From Pseudomonas paracarnis (GTDB lineage: Bacteria; Pseudomonadota; Gammaproteobacteria; Pseudomonadales; Pseudomonadaceae), in assembly GCF_904063055.1 (NCBI RefSeq), contig NZ_CAJFCN010000008.1, forward strand, positions 62,001-126,000: DNA of 64,000 nt. Reading direction: 5' to 3'. The translations under genes were made by a program, and so were the position numbers. This document shows positions 35,905 through 44,763 of this stretch, in pieces. Each line of letters starts with the position of its first letter. Position 1 is the stretch's first letter. The notes under the pieces were generated by a model. That model ran no database searches, had not been told where the DNA came from, and saw only the letters and a list, made by a program, of their open reading frames with translations.

Positions 35905-36861
35905 ATGACTGCCGTCTGCTCGTCAATATCTCCCGCAAAGCTAAGACCCTTGGCACTGAGCATCCTGCTGGCATGCGGTCCAAGCATGGCGCTGGACACC
36001 GGAAGCATCACGTCCTCCGTGCTTTCGCCAGACTGCCTCGAATACAGGGTCGTCGGCATTTGCTTCTGGCTGCTCTGCACACCGTTCGGCTGCACAGTCA
36101 AAACCTCGACCAAGGTTCGTCATTTCATTCCTGAACTGGTGGTCTCAAGCTACACCGCCACGGGCAATAACCCCTGGATCGAGATGGCCACCCTTTCCTC
36201 TCCCGTCAGCGGTGCGGAAGGTGGCGGCAACCTTATCACCCCGAACCCCCACCGCAACAACCTGCCCCGGTTCAAAAACGTCGATGGTATAGGCCACCCT
36301 GGCGGATGGGCAGCCACGCAACTGGCTTCACAATCCGGCTACGCCTGCGCCAGCGGCGCAACTGCATTCATGCCCTACTATTTGAGTACCTTGGACTCAC
36401 TGGCCTGGCGCCATGGCATCCCGGAAAATTTCTACCCCGAGTCACTTGTGCCAGGGGTCCGCGAAGTCGGTAGTCAAGTTTTAGGAAACATGTGGGGCAA
36501 CGTTTATCCCCGGCAGGGTTTTCTGGTACAGCCCGACGATTTCAAGGCAGCCGCAGTCATGGCACAACGGGCCGGTGATGTAGTTACCCGAAACTGGCAG
36601 CCGCATGTGTACTTACCACTCACACCAGCCAGACACGACGGCTACTGGCCACCTGGCCCGATCGTCGAAAACGACGCTTCGACCCACAAATGGCAATTGC
36701 TCTCCCCCCAAATTCAGCCCACGTGCGCCATCTTCCCCAGCAATCCAGTCCAGAGCGCGGATGGCGGATACGCCTGGTCGCTTTGGCGTCCCTATAGCTG
36801 CTGCAAACGTGAGGGGCAGACCTTTCTGTTCAGTATCGACTTCGAAGGAGGTGCTTCATGA
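35905..36861 (+). CDS. ICE protein PFL_4710 family (TraU-like)
   Basis: The 318-residue exported protein has a signal peptide (LRPLALSILLACGPSMALD). Cys-rich TraU-like segments follow: PDCLEYRVVGICFWLLCTPF and a late WRPYSCCKREGQTF. It matches TIGR03756. The many cysteines need a disulfide isomerase in related systems. TraU-like proteins assist pilus assembly and mating-pair stabilisation. It overlaps the next gene by four bases. Confidence 0.9.
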   Translation: MTAVCSSISPAKLRPLALSILLACGPSMALDTGSITSSVLSPDCLEYRVVGICFWLLCTPFGCTVKTSTKVRHFIPELVVSSYTATGNNPWIEMATLSSPVSGAEGGGNLITPNPHRNNLPRFKNVDGIGHPGGWAATQLASQSGYACASGATAFMPYYLSTLDSLAWRHGIPENFYPESLVPGVREVGSQVLGNMWGNVYPRQGFLVQPDDFKAAAVMAQRAGDVVTRNWQPHVYLPLTPARHDGYWPPGPIVENDASTHKWQLLSPQIQPTCAIFPSNPVQSADGGYAWSLWRPYSCCKREGQTFLFSIDFEGGAS

Positions 36862-38240
36862 GCCGGCTTCTCGCACGACCATGGTTGGGCGCGATGAGTC
36901 TGTTGTTCTGTGGACTGCTTGCCATGGCCACGCATGCCCACTCCGCCGAAGACGATTACCGCCTGGGCACTCAAGGCGAAGTGCTCGATGACCGCGTGAT
37001 GTACACCATTGGTGGCGGCTCGGCAGTCGGTTCACCGAGTTCGCTCTATCGACCCAGTGGTCTCGGTGTCGGTGGTTCTTGGCGAGCGAACATGATGTGC
37101 GGAAACATGAGCCTCACCAACACCCTGCAAAACCAGCTGAACGGCGTCACCGAAGGTTTTCAGCAGATCATGGGTAGCGTCGTGCAGAACGCGACCCAAG
37201 CGGTGATGTCGCTGCCGGCGTTGATCATCCAGCGCGCCAATCCAGGACTCTATGAGTTGCTCAGCAACGGAGTGATGCAAGGTCGTATCGACTTCGACCG
37301 TTCCAAGCTGACCTGTCAGGCCATGGCCGAAAAGATGGCGGACAAAGTAGGTCAAGCCGGCTGGGGTGCACTGGCCAAGAACCAAGAAATGCAAGGCAAC
37401 CTGGAGCAAACCGGCGGCGATGCAGTGGCCGCGGTGAAAAATACCGAGGCCCATAACGGCAACAATGGAGTGACCTGGGTCGGCGGTTCGAAGGCTGGTG
37501 GTGATGGGCAGACGCCCATTCGGGTGACCTCCGACGTGGTGCGTGCGGGCTACAACTTGCTGCATAACCGGACGGTGGACGACAGTGCCTCGATCAGTAG
37601 CAGCGATTGCCTGGGTGGCGCTATTTGCCAGACATGGACCTCGCCCCAAGAGGAATCCGAATGGGCCGTTCGAGTGTTGGGTGAGAGCGAAGTCGCGACC
37701 TGCGATAGCTGCGAAACCCTGCGTGCGACCGCAGGCAGTGGACTGACGCCGCTGATCCAGGAGGCCTATAACGAGCGCCTTAAGGCCTTGCAAGGGCTGT
37801 TGTCTGGCTCTCTGCCCCCTATCCCTGACAACCTGGCGAAAGCCTCCAGCCCGATGCTGCCGGTGAGCCGTGGTGTGATCGAAGCCCTGCGCGACGATCC
37901 CGATCAGGATCTGCTGGCACGACGCCTGGCTAGTGAGACGGCCCTGTCCAGCGTCCTGGACAAGGCACTGCTGCTACTGCGCACACTACTGGCAGGCAGT
38001 CACGAACCCAACATCGCCTCCGCCGAGCCGGCCCAGACCGCCTTGACGAAAAACATCGACGCTTTGGAGCGTGAAATACGCCTGCTGCAGACCGAACTGC
38101 AGGTTCGACAAATGCTGGCTACCAACACCGCCAGCCTCGTGCTCGATCGACATGCGGGTGGTGCCGAGGCTTCGCGCACCGTCGAGCAAGGTGACCCTGA
38201 GCCGGGTCGACTCAATGATGCTGACGCCAGGCGCAAGTGA
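36858..38240 (+). CDS. ICE protein PFL_4711 family (TraH-like)
   Basis: The 460-residue exported protein has a signal peptide (LLFCGLLAMATHAHSAE). It has MMCGNMSLTNTLQNQLNGVT, a CDSCETLRA motif near residue 282, and a C-terminal coiled coil (TALTKNIDALEREIRLLQTE). It matches TIGR03755 and is probably a TraH-like periplasmic pilus-assembly factor. It is followed after three bases by the next gene. Confidence 0.9.
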   Translation: MSRLLARPWLGAMSLLFCGLLAMATHAHSAEDDYRLGTQGEVLDDRVMYTIGGGSAVGSPSSLYRPSGLGVGGSWRANMMCGNMSLTNTLQNQLNGVTEGFQQIMGSVVQNATQAVMSLPALIIQRANPGLYELLSNGVMQGRIDFDRSKLTCQAMAEKMADKVGQAGWGALAKNQEMQGNLEQTGGDAVAAVKNTEAHNGNNGVTWVGGSKAGGDGQTPIRVTSDVVRAGYNLLHNRTVDDSASISSSDCLGGAICQTWTSPQEESEWAVRVLGESEVATCDSCETLRATAGSGLTPLIQEAYNERLKALQGLLSGSLPPIPDNLAKASSPMLPVSRGVIEALRDDPDQDLLARRLASETALSSVLDKALLLLRTLLAGSHEPNIASAEPAQTALTKNIDALEREIRLLQTELQVRQMLATNTASLVLDRHAGGAEASRTVEQGDPEPGRLNDADARRK

Positions 38241-38243
38241 GCC

Positions 38244-38552
38244 ATGAAACGCTCACCGCTATTCACTTTGCTTTCAAGTCTGGGGATTGTTGCGGTGATG
38301 ATCTTGACCGCCTCACTGGCCGCCTGGATCGGTCGTACCGCGCTGGGTAGTTTCGACGCCTGGCAGCAGGCATTCGAATCCGCACAGCCTTATCTGCGGT
38401 GGTGGCGTGCGCTGCTTTACGGCGCTCTCTTTGCACTCTGGTGGGACCTGCTTCGGCGCTACCAACATCGACCACAGGATCGACGGCGCATAAAACGCAT
38501 CGGGACATTAGGACTCCTGCTCTTTATCTGCGTCGAGCTCACCCGACTGTGA
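38244..38552 (+). CDS. Small inner-membrane transfer protein
   Basis: The 102-residue protein has three predicted membrane helices (LSSLGIVAVMILTASLAAWI; RWWRALLYGALFALWWDLL; TLGLLLFICVELTRL), with a basic RRYQHRPQDRRRIKR loop that should be cytoplasmic. It is conserved between the PFL_4711 and TraG-like genes of this ICE family. No catalytic motif. Likely an accessory of TraG. Confidence 0.75.
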   Translation: MKRSPLFTLLSSLGIVAVMILTASLAAWIGRTALGSFDAWQQAFESAQPYLRWWRALLYGALFALWWDLLRRYQHRPQDRRRIKRIGTLGLLLFICVELTRL

Positions 38553-38562
38553 GGTCATTACC

Positions 38563-40119
38563 ATGCTCATGAGCACCAACAGTTACTTGGAGTTTTACCT
38601 CTCTCTCCTGGCCTGGATCATCAACAACGGCCTCTGGAGTGTCCTGTCCGACACAGGACTGTTCGCCGCGCCCTTTGGTGCAATCATCTTGCAGGAATGG
38701 TTATCTGCCCGTCAGCAAGGCGCGGACGAAGGCAACAAGGGGCTGCTCTCGGTGCCACGGATCGAGAACCGGTTGTGGCTGGCCTACATCGTCGTCTTGT
38801 TCGGTTGCGCGCCTGTCTTTCCGTTGAGTCTCGCCTCTATGGCGTTCGATGATGCGGCGAGTCAGCGCTGCGGCGTAAGTGTGGCCAAACCAGCAGAAAC
38901 CGCCTGGGGGACGACCTTCAATACCATCGGCGGGCGCTCCGCCAATGTGCCGATCTGGTGGTTTCTGGTGCATGCTTTGAGCAAAGGCGTGACTGCGGCA
39001 GCCACCGCCTCCATCCCTTGCGCACCGGATATCCGACAAATGCGCATGGAGATCGACAGCTCGCGCATCGATAATCAGGTCCTACTGCAGGAAGTCGCCG
39101 ACTTCACCCGCGACTGCTACGGCTATTCCCGTTCTCGGCTGTTCACCAACCGTCCGCAGTTGGACAAAGCACAAAGTCACGACGCAGCGTGGATCGGGTC
39201 AAGCTTTTTTCTCGACACACCCGGCTACTACGATACGGATCGCTCACGTACACCGAGAGTCAGCTGGCCGTATGACGACAACCGCGATGTTTCCTTACCG
39301 CGGCTGGAGAATGGCGCGGGCTACCCCACCTGTAAACAGTGGTGGAGCGACAGCGGTGTCGGTCTACGCGAACGCTTGATCGAGCAGGTTAATCCCTCGT
39401 TGCTGACTCAGTTGAAAGGTTGGTTGACTGGGCGTTCGAGCAACGAGATCGAAGATGCCACCCTTCGCGAGCTGGTTAGTCCGCGCCAGCAATCGATGTC
39501 CATGTCGCCCGGACAGGTGTATCAGGACTACGGCTCCAGCGCTCGTGGCGGTTCGATCAATCAGGGGCTCAATAACCTGGCCACCAATACCGGGTTGGCC
39601 CTCGGTTCCTTCAGCAACTTCCCGGCAATGAATGCACTACGCGCAGCCTTGCCGATGGTGCAGGCATTCCTGATCATGGGCGTCATCATCAGCTTGCCGC
39701 TGATCCTGCTGGTCAGTACCTACCAGCTGAAGACCGTCATGACGGTGACGTTTGCCATGTTCACCTTACACATGCTGAGCTTCTGGTGGGAACTGGCGCG
39801 CTGGGTCGACTCCAGCATGCTCGATACGTTGTACAACCAAGTGTCAGCGTCAAATCAGGTGCTGTTGTCGCTGCCCACATCAGGCCTCATGGATGGAACC
39901 GTCACGGCGCAGGTGATCGAGTATGTAATGGGGGCGATGTTCATCGTGCTACCGATGCTTTTTCTCGGGGCAATGAGTTGGGCCGGATATAGCGTAGGTT
40001 CAGGCGTAGAAGGAATGCTCAGCAGGGGAACCCACGCAGCACAGACAGCGAGCTCTAACGGGACCTCTCAGTTGATGAGCGGTGCAAGAATTGTTTCGGG
40101 TAAATCGAGCTCAAAGTAA
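38563..40119 (+). CDS. traG: TraG-N-like inner-membrane mating-pair protein
   Basis: The 518-residue protein has several membrane segments: two N-terminal (residues about 10-45 and 65-95) and a cluster near 365-480, including LPMVQAFLIMGVIISLPLIL. It matches the TraG N-terminal family of MPF-F/G systems, involved in mating-pair stabilisation and entry exclusion. ATGs at 38563 and 38569 are both possible. It ends nine bases before a convergent gene. Confidence 0.88.
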   Translation: MLMSTNSYLEFYLSLLAWIINNGLWSVLSDTGLFAAPFGAIILQEWLSARQQGADEGNKGLLSVPRIENRLWLAYIVVLFGCAPVFPLSLASMAFDDAASQRCGVSVAKPAETAWGTTFNTIGGRSANVPIWWFLVHALSKGVTAAATASIPCAPDIRQMRMEIDSSRIDNQVLLQEVADFTRDCYGYSRSRLFTNRPQLDKAQSHDAAWIGSSFFLDTPGYYDTDRSRTPRVSWPYDDNRDVSLPRLENGAGYPTCKQWWSDSGVGLRERLIEQVNPSLLTQLKGWLTGRSSNEIEDATLRELVSPRQQSMSMSPGQVYQDYGSSARGGSINQGLNNLATNTGLALGSFSNFPAMNALRAALPMVQAFLIMGVIISLPLILLVSTYQLKTVMTVTFAMFTLHMLSFWWELARWVDSSMLDTLYNQVSASNQVLLSLPTSGLMDGTVTAQVIEYVMGAMFIVLPMLFLGAMSWAGYSVGSGVEGMLSRGTHAAQTASSNGTSQLMSGARIVSGKSSSK

Positions 40120-40127
40120 CCAAGAGC

Positions 40128-40493
40128 CTACTTCAGAGAACCCCATTTATCGTAACGCTCAGGCCAAGAAGTTCTATGCATTGGATCATCGAGATCGTCA
40201 CTATCTGGAGTGTCTGACCCCTGAAATGGGACAGCTGCAAATACGACAATTGTGCACATCAGCACAAACAACCAGAAGCTGACAAAAAGAAATGCTCCGA
40301 ACAGAGCGAACTTAGCAGTCAGAAAACTCCCGCGAACAAGAAATTTACCTGCGGGCACACCTGCGGTCTCGGCACGCTCAACCACGCGGGATTCAAAAGT
40401 TTTCAACCTACGGTAGCTACGCTTCACCGACAGACCACAGGCATACGCCCAGCGGTGGGCACGTGAATTCTGAACAGGTTGCTGAGTCGGCAT
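40128..40493 (-). CDS. DUF3742-family ICE membrane protein
   Basis: The 121-residue protein has one long hydrophobic segment (FALFGAFLFVSFWLFVLMC) preceded by a basic N-terminal half and followed by an acidic tail (PDSDDLDDPMHRTSWPERY). It matches DUF3742, which regularly sits reversed at the end of the traG cluster. Role unknown. Confidence 0.88.
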   Translation of the reverse strand: MPTQQPVQNSRAHRWAYACGLSVKRSYRRLKTFESRVVERAETAGVPAGKFLVRGSFLTAKFALFGAFLFVSFWLFVLMCTIVVFAAVPFQGSDTPDSDDLDDPMHRTSWPERYDKWGSLK

Positions 40494-40691
40494 GGTCTCG
40501 TCCTCTTCTGAGCGTTTTCATGGTTGAGCCTGGAGGAATAGGCTACTACTGAAAACGGCCCATACCTGACCGTTTATCAGTTTCCCCGGCCGAAAAATCC
40601 TCATTGGAAGCCAGAAGACAAGCTCTGCGAAACATCGTCTCTACAGCGATTGACCCAGATAAATCGTCCGGCTAAATACAAGGTGCGGATC

Positions 40692-40820
40692 GCTGTTATC
40701 GACAGCACTTTCCCAGGTAGCCAGAACCTTCAAGGCTACGTCACTTCGATGGTGGTTCCCCCCAAGTGCGATTAGCGTTCGGTGGCTCGCACGATGACCG
40801 TTTCTACGGTAATGAACGCC
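40692..40820 (+). ncRNA. Structured leader RNA, copy B (radC-motif-like)
   Basis: Homologous to copy A at 17747-17875 (roughly three quarters identical by eye). GCTGT-TATCG-ACAGC opens it, GCCAGAACCTTCAAGGCTAC and AAGTGCGATTAGCGTTCGG are unchanged, and the closing stem is CCGT-TTCT-ACGG, covarying with copy A. It lies about 130 bases before a small ORF and the ArdC antirestriction gene. The leader-RNA identity is inferred from position, pairing and the published occurrence of radC-motif RNAs ahead of such genes. Confidence 0.6.
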
Positions 40821-40883
40821 TACTGCTCTTATGAGCGCCTTTCGAGCTCTGCCCGTGAGGTAAGCCCTCTTGATTTTCTTCAA

Positions 40884-40914
40884 CCCACTGCGGGGAAATC
40901 TTTCTCCGCACGGG
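40884..40914 (+). promoter_or_regulatory. Leader hairpin before the 109-residue ICE gene
   Basis: CCC-ACT-GCGG and CCGC-AC-GGG arms enclose GGAAATCTTTCT, ending 34 bases before the start at 40949. Same architecture as the hairpins at 19018 and 41345. Confidence 0.5.
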
Positions 40915-40948
40915 AAAGGTTTCTTCGCGTTCTCAACGGAGACATACC

Positions 40949-41278
40949 ATGCCCGACTCACTTACACCGGAAACACTGAACACCCTCCGGTTGCCCATCG
41001 TGTTCACCCCTGGCGCGTGGCAGCACGCAGTAATGCTCGAGCAATCCGATCACGCTGAGAAGCTGCAGGTCGATCGGTTGAGCCACGTATTGCGCGCAGC
41101 CTTCGAAGCCCACCTGGCCTATCCACAAAAGCCCTATGTGCTGTTCGAGGTAGTCCACATTGAACCAACCGATCAATTCGACCACGACCCGTTGCTGCAG
41201 TTGAGTCTCAGCCTACTCCAAGAACCGGGTCAGCCTGGCGCCTTACTGATAGCGCTTGCAGGAGAACACCAGCGCTAA
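40949..41278 (+). CDS. Small ICE protein of unknown function
   Basis: The 109-residue soluble protein (PIVFTPGAWQHAVMLEQSDH near the start; VLFEVVHIEPTDQFDHDPLL later) has no recognisable domain. GGAGA lies seven bases before ATG 40949. It follows a leader containing copy B of the structured RNA and precedes ardC, in the place where this ICE family carries small antirestriction-associated genes. Function unknown. Confidence 0.7.
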   Translation: MPDSLTPETLNTLRLPIVFTPGAWQHAVMLEQSDHAEKLQVDRLSHVLRAAFEAHLAYPQKPYVLFEVVHIEPTDQFDHDPLLQLSLSLLQEPGQPGALLIALAGEHQR

Positions 41279-41344
41279 GCGCAATGGGCGGCGCCCACCT
41301 CCACATTCGGATGGTATGCAGGCCTGCATCAATCCAGCCCATCA

Positions 41345-41371
41345 CCCACCGGGGAACCCTCCCCCGGCGGG
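41345..41371 (+). promoter_or_regulatory. Leader hairpin before ardC
   Basis: CCCACCGGGG and CCCCGGCGGG arms around AACCCTC form a very GC-rich stem ending 37 bases before the ardC start. No U-run. Member of the four-hairpin class. Confidence 0.5.
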
Positions 41372-41408
41372 CAAGGCGTTCCTCCATTTTTCTCTCGAGG
41401 AAATTGCC

Positions 41409-42368
41409 ATGCGCGATATCTACCAAGACGTGACAGACAAGATCGTTACCGCGTTAGACCAAGGCGTTGCTCCCTGGATCAAACCCTGGTCCTCAAGTGG
41501 CTCCGCTTACATCGGCCATCAACCCTACCCCATCAATGCCATCACGCGACGTCCGTATTCGGGCATCAATTTACCGCTGCTCTGGGCCGAGGCCAGATTG
41601 CAGGGGTTCACTCAAGATCGTTGGCTGACCTTCAACCAAGCTAAAAAGGCCGGTGGGCACATCCGTAAGGGTGAACACAGCACTCTGGCTGTGCTCTACA
41701 AGCCTAGGGAGCGCGAGGAACAGACTGAGTCAGGCCAACCCGTACTCGATGAAAACGGTCAGCCTAAGGTCGCTCACTTCGGCATTCTCAGGACACATTT
41801 TCTGTTCAACATCGAGCAAACGGAAGGGCTCGAAATGCTCAATGGCACCCTGCTCGAGACGGAACAGAGTGATCCCTTCCAGCCCAACAGCGCCGCGGAA
41901 AATCTGCTTTTAAGTTCAGGTGCACGCATCGTTCATCGGCCTGCCGACGAAGCCTTTTACCATCCGATCAGGGATCTCATCCAACTGCCGACAAAGGCAC
42001 AATTTCACGATGAAAGCGGGTACTACGCCACGGCACTTCATGAGCTGACGCACTGGACCGGGCATCACTCTCGGTTGCAGCGCGAAGGCGTGACGTCAGC
42101 CTGTCCGTTCGGCTCGCCAGGCTACGCGTTTGAGGAGTTGATCGCCGAGATGGGCGCAGCTTTTTTATGTGCCTACGCCGGTATACAGGGAGAGCTACGG
42201 CACGAGGGCTACATCGACTCCTGGCTCGGCCTGCTCAAGGCTGACAAACGCGCGATCTTTCGCGCCAGTGGTCAGGCCCGAAGCGCCTCGGAGTATGTAC
42301 TCAACCTGGAGCAGCAACTGAAGCAGATGGTAATGGATGACTCACGATGCATGAACGATGGAGTTTGA
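41409..42368 (+). CDS. ardC: ArdC-family antirestriction protein
   Basis: The 319-residue protein has an N-terminal ssDNA-binding domain (MRDIYQDVTDKIVTALDQGV, then WLTFNQAKKAGGHIRKGEHS) and a C-terminal zincin-like metalloprotease domain with HELTHWTGH near residue 209 and a downstream YAFEELIAEMGAAFL glutamate helix. Such proteins enter the recipient or protect incoming ssDNA from restriction. ATG 41409 is chosen because GAGGAAA precedes it and homology begins there. Confidence 0.93.
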   Translation: MRDIYQDVTDKIVTALDQGVAPWIKPWSSSGSAYIGHQPYPINAITRRPYSGINLPLLWAEARLQGFTQDRWLTFNQAKKAGGHIRKGEHSTLAVLYKPREREEQTESGQPVLDENGQPKVAHFGILRTHFLFNIEQTEGLEMLNGTLLETEQSDPFQPNSAAENLLLSSGARIVHRPADEAFYHPIRDLIQLPTKAQFHDESGYYATALHELTHWTGHHSRLQREGVTSACPFGSPGYAFEELIAEMGAAFLCAYAGIQGELRHEGYIDSWLGLLKADKRAIFRASGQARSASEYVLNLEQQLKQMVMDDSRCMNDGV

Positions 42369-42390
42369 GCGTTAACTCACCGTTGCAATC

Positions 42391-42428
42391 GCATCACAGG
42401 GCCCAACGCGAGTTGGGCCCTGTGATGC
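42391..42428. terminator. Perfect 17-bp hairpin between convergent genes
   Basis: GCATCACAGGGCCCAAC-GCGA-GTTGGGCCCTGTGATGC is a flawless 17-bp stem closed by a GNRA-type GCGA tetraloop, 23 bases after ardC and 70 before the end of the convergent small gene. No T-run follows on either strand, so intrinsic termination is uncertain; mRNA 3'-end protection is possible. Confidence 0.6.
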
Positions 42429-42497
42429 GCCCAGAAAAATCCCATGCCGCGGTGCTCTAATGCAAAGAGTCAGGGATGGGCACACACTCGCAGCCTG

Positions 42498-42695
42498 TCA
42501 TTCCGCATCCAGGTTCTGCGCCAGAAAATCCACCAGCTCGAGCGGACTTCGGCTATCGATTACCTTGTAGATCAGATCACGTTTACTGCGCGGCAACTTC
42601 TTGACCACGCTCTTCGCCGAGGCCCGGACGGCTTCGTCGGTCCCATGGATACGTGCCGCGAGCAGCAGCACAAGCGTGGCGTCAGTGAGGTTCAT
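42498..42695 (-). CDS. Small hypothetical protein
   Basis: The 65-residue ORF begins MNLTDATLVLLLAARIHGTD and continues as an amphipathic, basic helical protein (VRASAKSVVKKLPRSKRDLI). The ATG at 42695 has AGGT nearby; the longer ORF to 42815 is less likely. It is convergent with ardC. The sequence looks coding in base use. No family is recognised. Confidence 0.5.
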   Translation of the reverse strand: MNLTDATLVLLLAARIHGTDEAVRASAKSVVKKLPRSKRDLIYKVIDSRSPLELVDFLAQNLDAE

Positions 42696-42916
42696 GGCAA
42701 GACCTAAAAAATATGCACCGCAGTGTATCGATTCTTTTCTTTTCCGTACTAGCCCCAAAAAATGATGCCTAGGAGAATCCATATTCCGATTGCCGCACAA
42801 AGGGACACGAGCCAAAAAGGACGGGTAAGGGTTGGAAGGGAATGGGCACTCAAGGGTAAGAGCGCTATCCGAAAAGGCTAAAAGGCCACTGACCCAGCCA
42901 CTTCCCGGAGGTCACG

Positions 42917-44656
42917 ATGCTCAGTCTGTTTCGCCACAAAAGTCAGAAGCCCCCTCCGCCACCGACACAGAGCGCCACCGAAGGTTACCTGCCCATCGAG
43001 TCGGCCCACAGCTTGTTAGCCGCGGAGCACCGCCGCCAGTTGCTCGATCGCATCTGGCAGTACACCGCCCTCTCCCACGCGCAGTTCATCCAGCTTTATT
43101 TAAATCCGATTCATCGCTACGCCGAGCAGGTCCAGCAACTCCCGGCCAGCGAGACGCACCACCATGCGTATCTCGGTGGCATGCTTGACCATGGCCTGGA
43201 GCTGGTAGCTTGCAGTTTGAAACTGCGTCAGTCGTATCTACTTCCCACCGGCGCCGCGCCCGAAGACCAAGCCGCCCAGACCGATGCCTGGTCGGCTGGC
43301 ATCGCCTATGGCGCCCTGCTGCATGACATCGGCAAGATCGCCGTGGACCTGCTGGTCGAACGCCAGGATGGCCGTGTTTGGCATCCTTGGCAGGGCTCCC
43401 TGGATCAGCCCTACCGTTTTCGTTACATCAAGGGTCGTGACTACCACCTGCACGGCGCCGCCGCAGGCTTGCTCTACACCCAAATTCTCGACCGCCCAAT
43501 CCTCGATTGGCTCAGTGGATTTCCGCCACTGTGGGCCAGTCTGCTGTATGTCCTGGCGGGCCAGTACGAACGTGCCGGCGTGCTCGGTGAGTTGGTGATG
43601 CAGGCCGACCGTGTTTCCACCGCACAGAACATCGGTGGTAACCCGAGCAAGGCGCTGCAAGCACCGATTCATTCGCTGCAACATCACTTGATCAGCGGAC
43701 TACGTCATCTGGTTCAGCACGAGCTGAAACTTAATCAGCCGGGGGCCGCGGGTTGGTTGACTCAGGACGCGCTGTGGCTGGTCAGCAAGACGGTCACCGA
43801 CAAGCTGCGAGCTTATCTGCTGTCGCAAGCGATAGAAGGCATTCCCTCCTCCAACCTCGCGGTGTTCGACGAACTCCAGTCACATGGGTTGGTTGAGTCC
43901 ACCCCAGAAGGCAAAGCCATCTGGACCGCGCTTGTCGCACAGGGAAGCTGGGAGCAGACCTTTACATTTCTTCGCCTTCAACCGGCGTTGATTTGGGGGA
44001 GCGAAGACCGCCCCGAAACTTTTAGCGGAACGGTGAGCGTGGCAGTCGATGACCACCCGACTGACGCTCCGGCATCACCAGCAGCGCCGGAGACCGTCAG
44101 TGCAGGATCGCGTCAAAGCCCATCGCAGCCCGATCCAATGACGATGGAAAATGCCGACTATCTCGGCACGTTGTTGGATATGTTCGAGCTGGAAGAGTCT
44201 GAGGTCAGCAATGTATCGTCAGCAGGCACCCTCGAAATCTCAAATCCTTCATCGGACAACCCTGGTCAGACATTCCTGAATTGGGTCAAGGAAGGGATCC
44301 TCAGCCATAAGCTGATCATCAATGACAGCAAGGCCAAAATCCACACGGTGAGTGGTACTGTATTTCTGGTAACTCCTGGTCTCTTCCAACGTTATGTCCA
44401 GGAGTTTCCTGGCATAGCCAAGAGGGTCGATCAAGAGATTGAAGAATGGCGTTGGGTACAGAAGCAGTTCGAGAATCTGAAGGTCCACAGGAAGCGAGAC
44501 AACGGCCTGAACATCTGGGCATGCCAAGTGCAGGGCCCTAGGAAGAGAACCACTCTGAAGGGGTATGTGATTGAGGAACCAAAGCTATTTTTTGAACTGA
44601 CTCCCCCAGATAACCCCTTTCTAAAAATCGACGATATTGCCTCCACGGGTCACTAA
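42917..44656 (+). CDS. traI: MobH-family relaxase (TraI)
   Basis: The relaxase that nicks oriT and pilots the strand into the recipient has 579 residues. The N-terminal TraI_2 HD-type domain carries HHHAYLGGMLDHGLELVACS near residue 78 and LLHDIGKIAVDLLVERQDGR near 133. The C-terminal DUF1528-like domain includes FLNWVKEGILSHKLIINDSK. It matches TIGR03760. GGAGG precedes ATG 42917 by eight bases. MOBH agrees with the MPF-G genes. No separate oriT could be recognised. Confidence 0.93.
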   Translation: MLSLFRHKSQKPPPPPTQSATEGYLPIESAHSLLAAEHRRQLLDRIWQYTALSHAQFIQLYLNPIHRYAEQVQQLPASETHHHAYLGGMLDHGLELVACSLKLRQSYLLPTGAAPEDQAAQTDAWSAGIAYGALLHDIGKIAVDLLVERQDGRVWHPWQGSLDQPYRFRYIKGRDYHLHGAAAGLLYTQILDRPILDWLSGFPPLWASLLYVLAGQYERAGVLGELVMQADRVSTAQNIGGNPSKALQAPIHSLQHHLISGLRHLVQHELKLNQPGAAGWLTQDALWLVSKTVTDKLRAYLLSQAIEGIPSSNLAVFDELQSHGLVESTPEGKAIWTALVAQGSWEQTFTFLRLQPALIWGSEDRPETFSGTVSVAVDDHPTDAPASPAAPETVSAGSRQSPSQPDPMTMENADYLGTLLDMFELEESEVSNVSSAGTLEISNPSSDNPGQTFLNWVKEGILSHKLIINDSKAKIHTVSGTVFLVTPGLFQRYVQEFPGIAKRVDQEIEEWRWVQKQFENLKVHRKRDNGLNIWACQVQGPRKRTTLKGYVIEEPKLFFELTPPDNPFLKIDDIASTGH

Positions 44657-44763
44657 CAACAATCCTCCTTCTGCCCAACAAATATATACAACTTTAAACA
44701 TATATTTATGCATTAGTGAAACGCCACCAACCAGCAACAACACTTTCGCTCAGCACATAAAAT

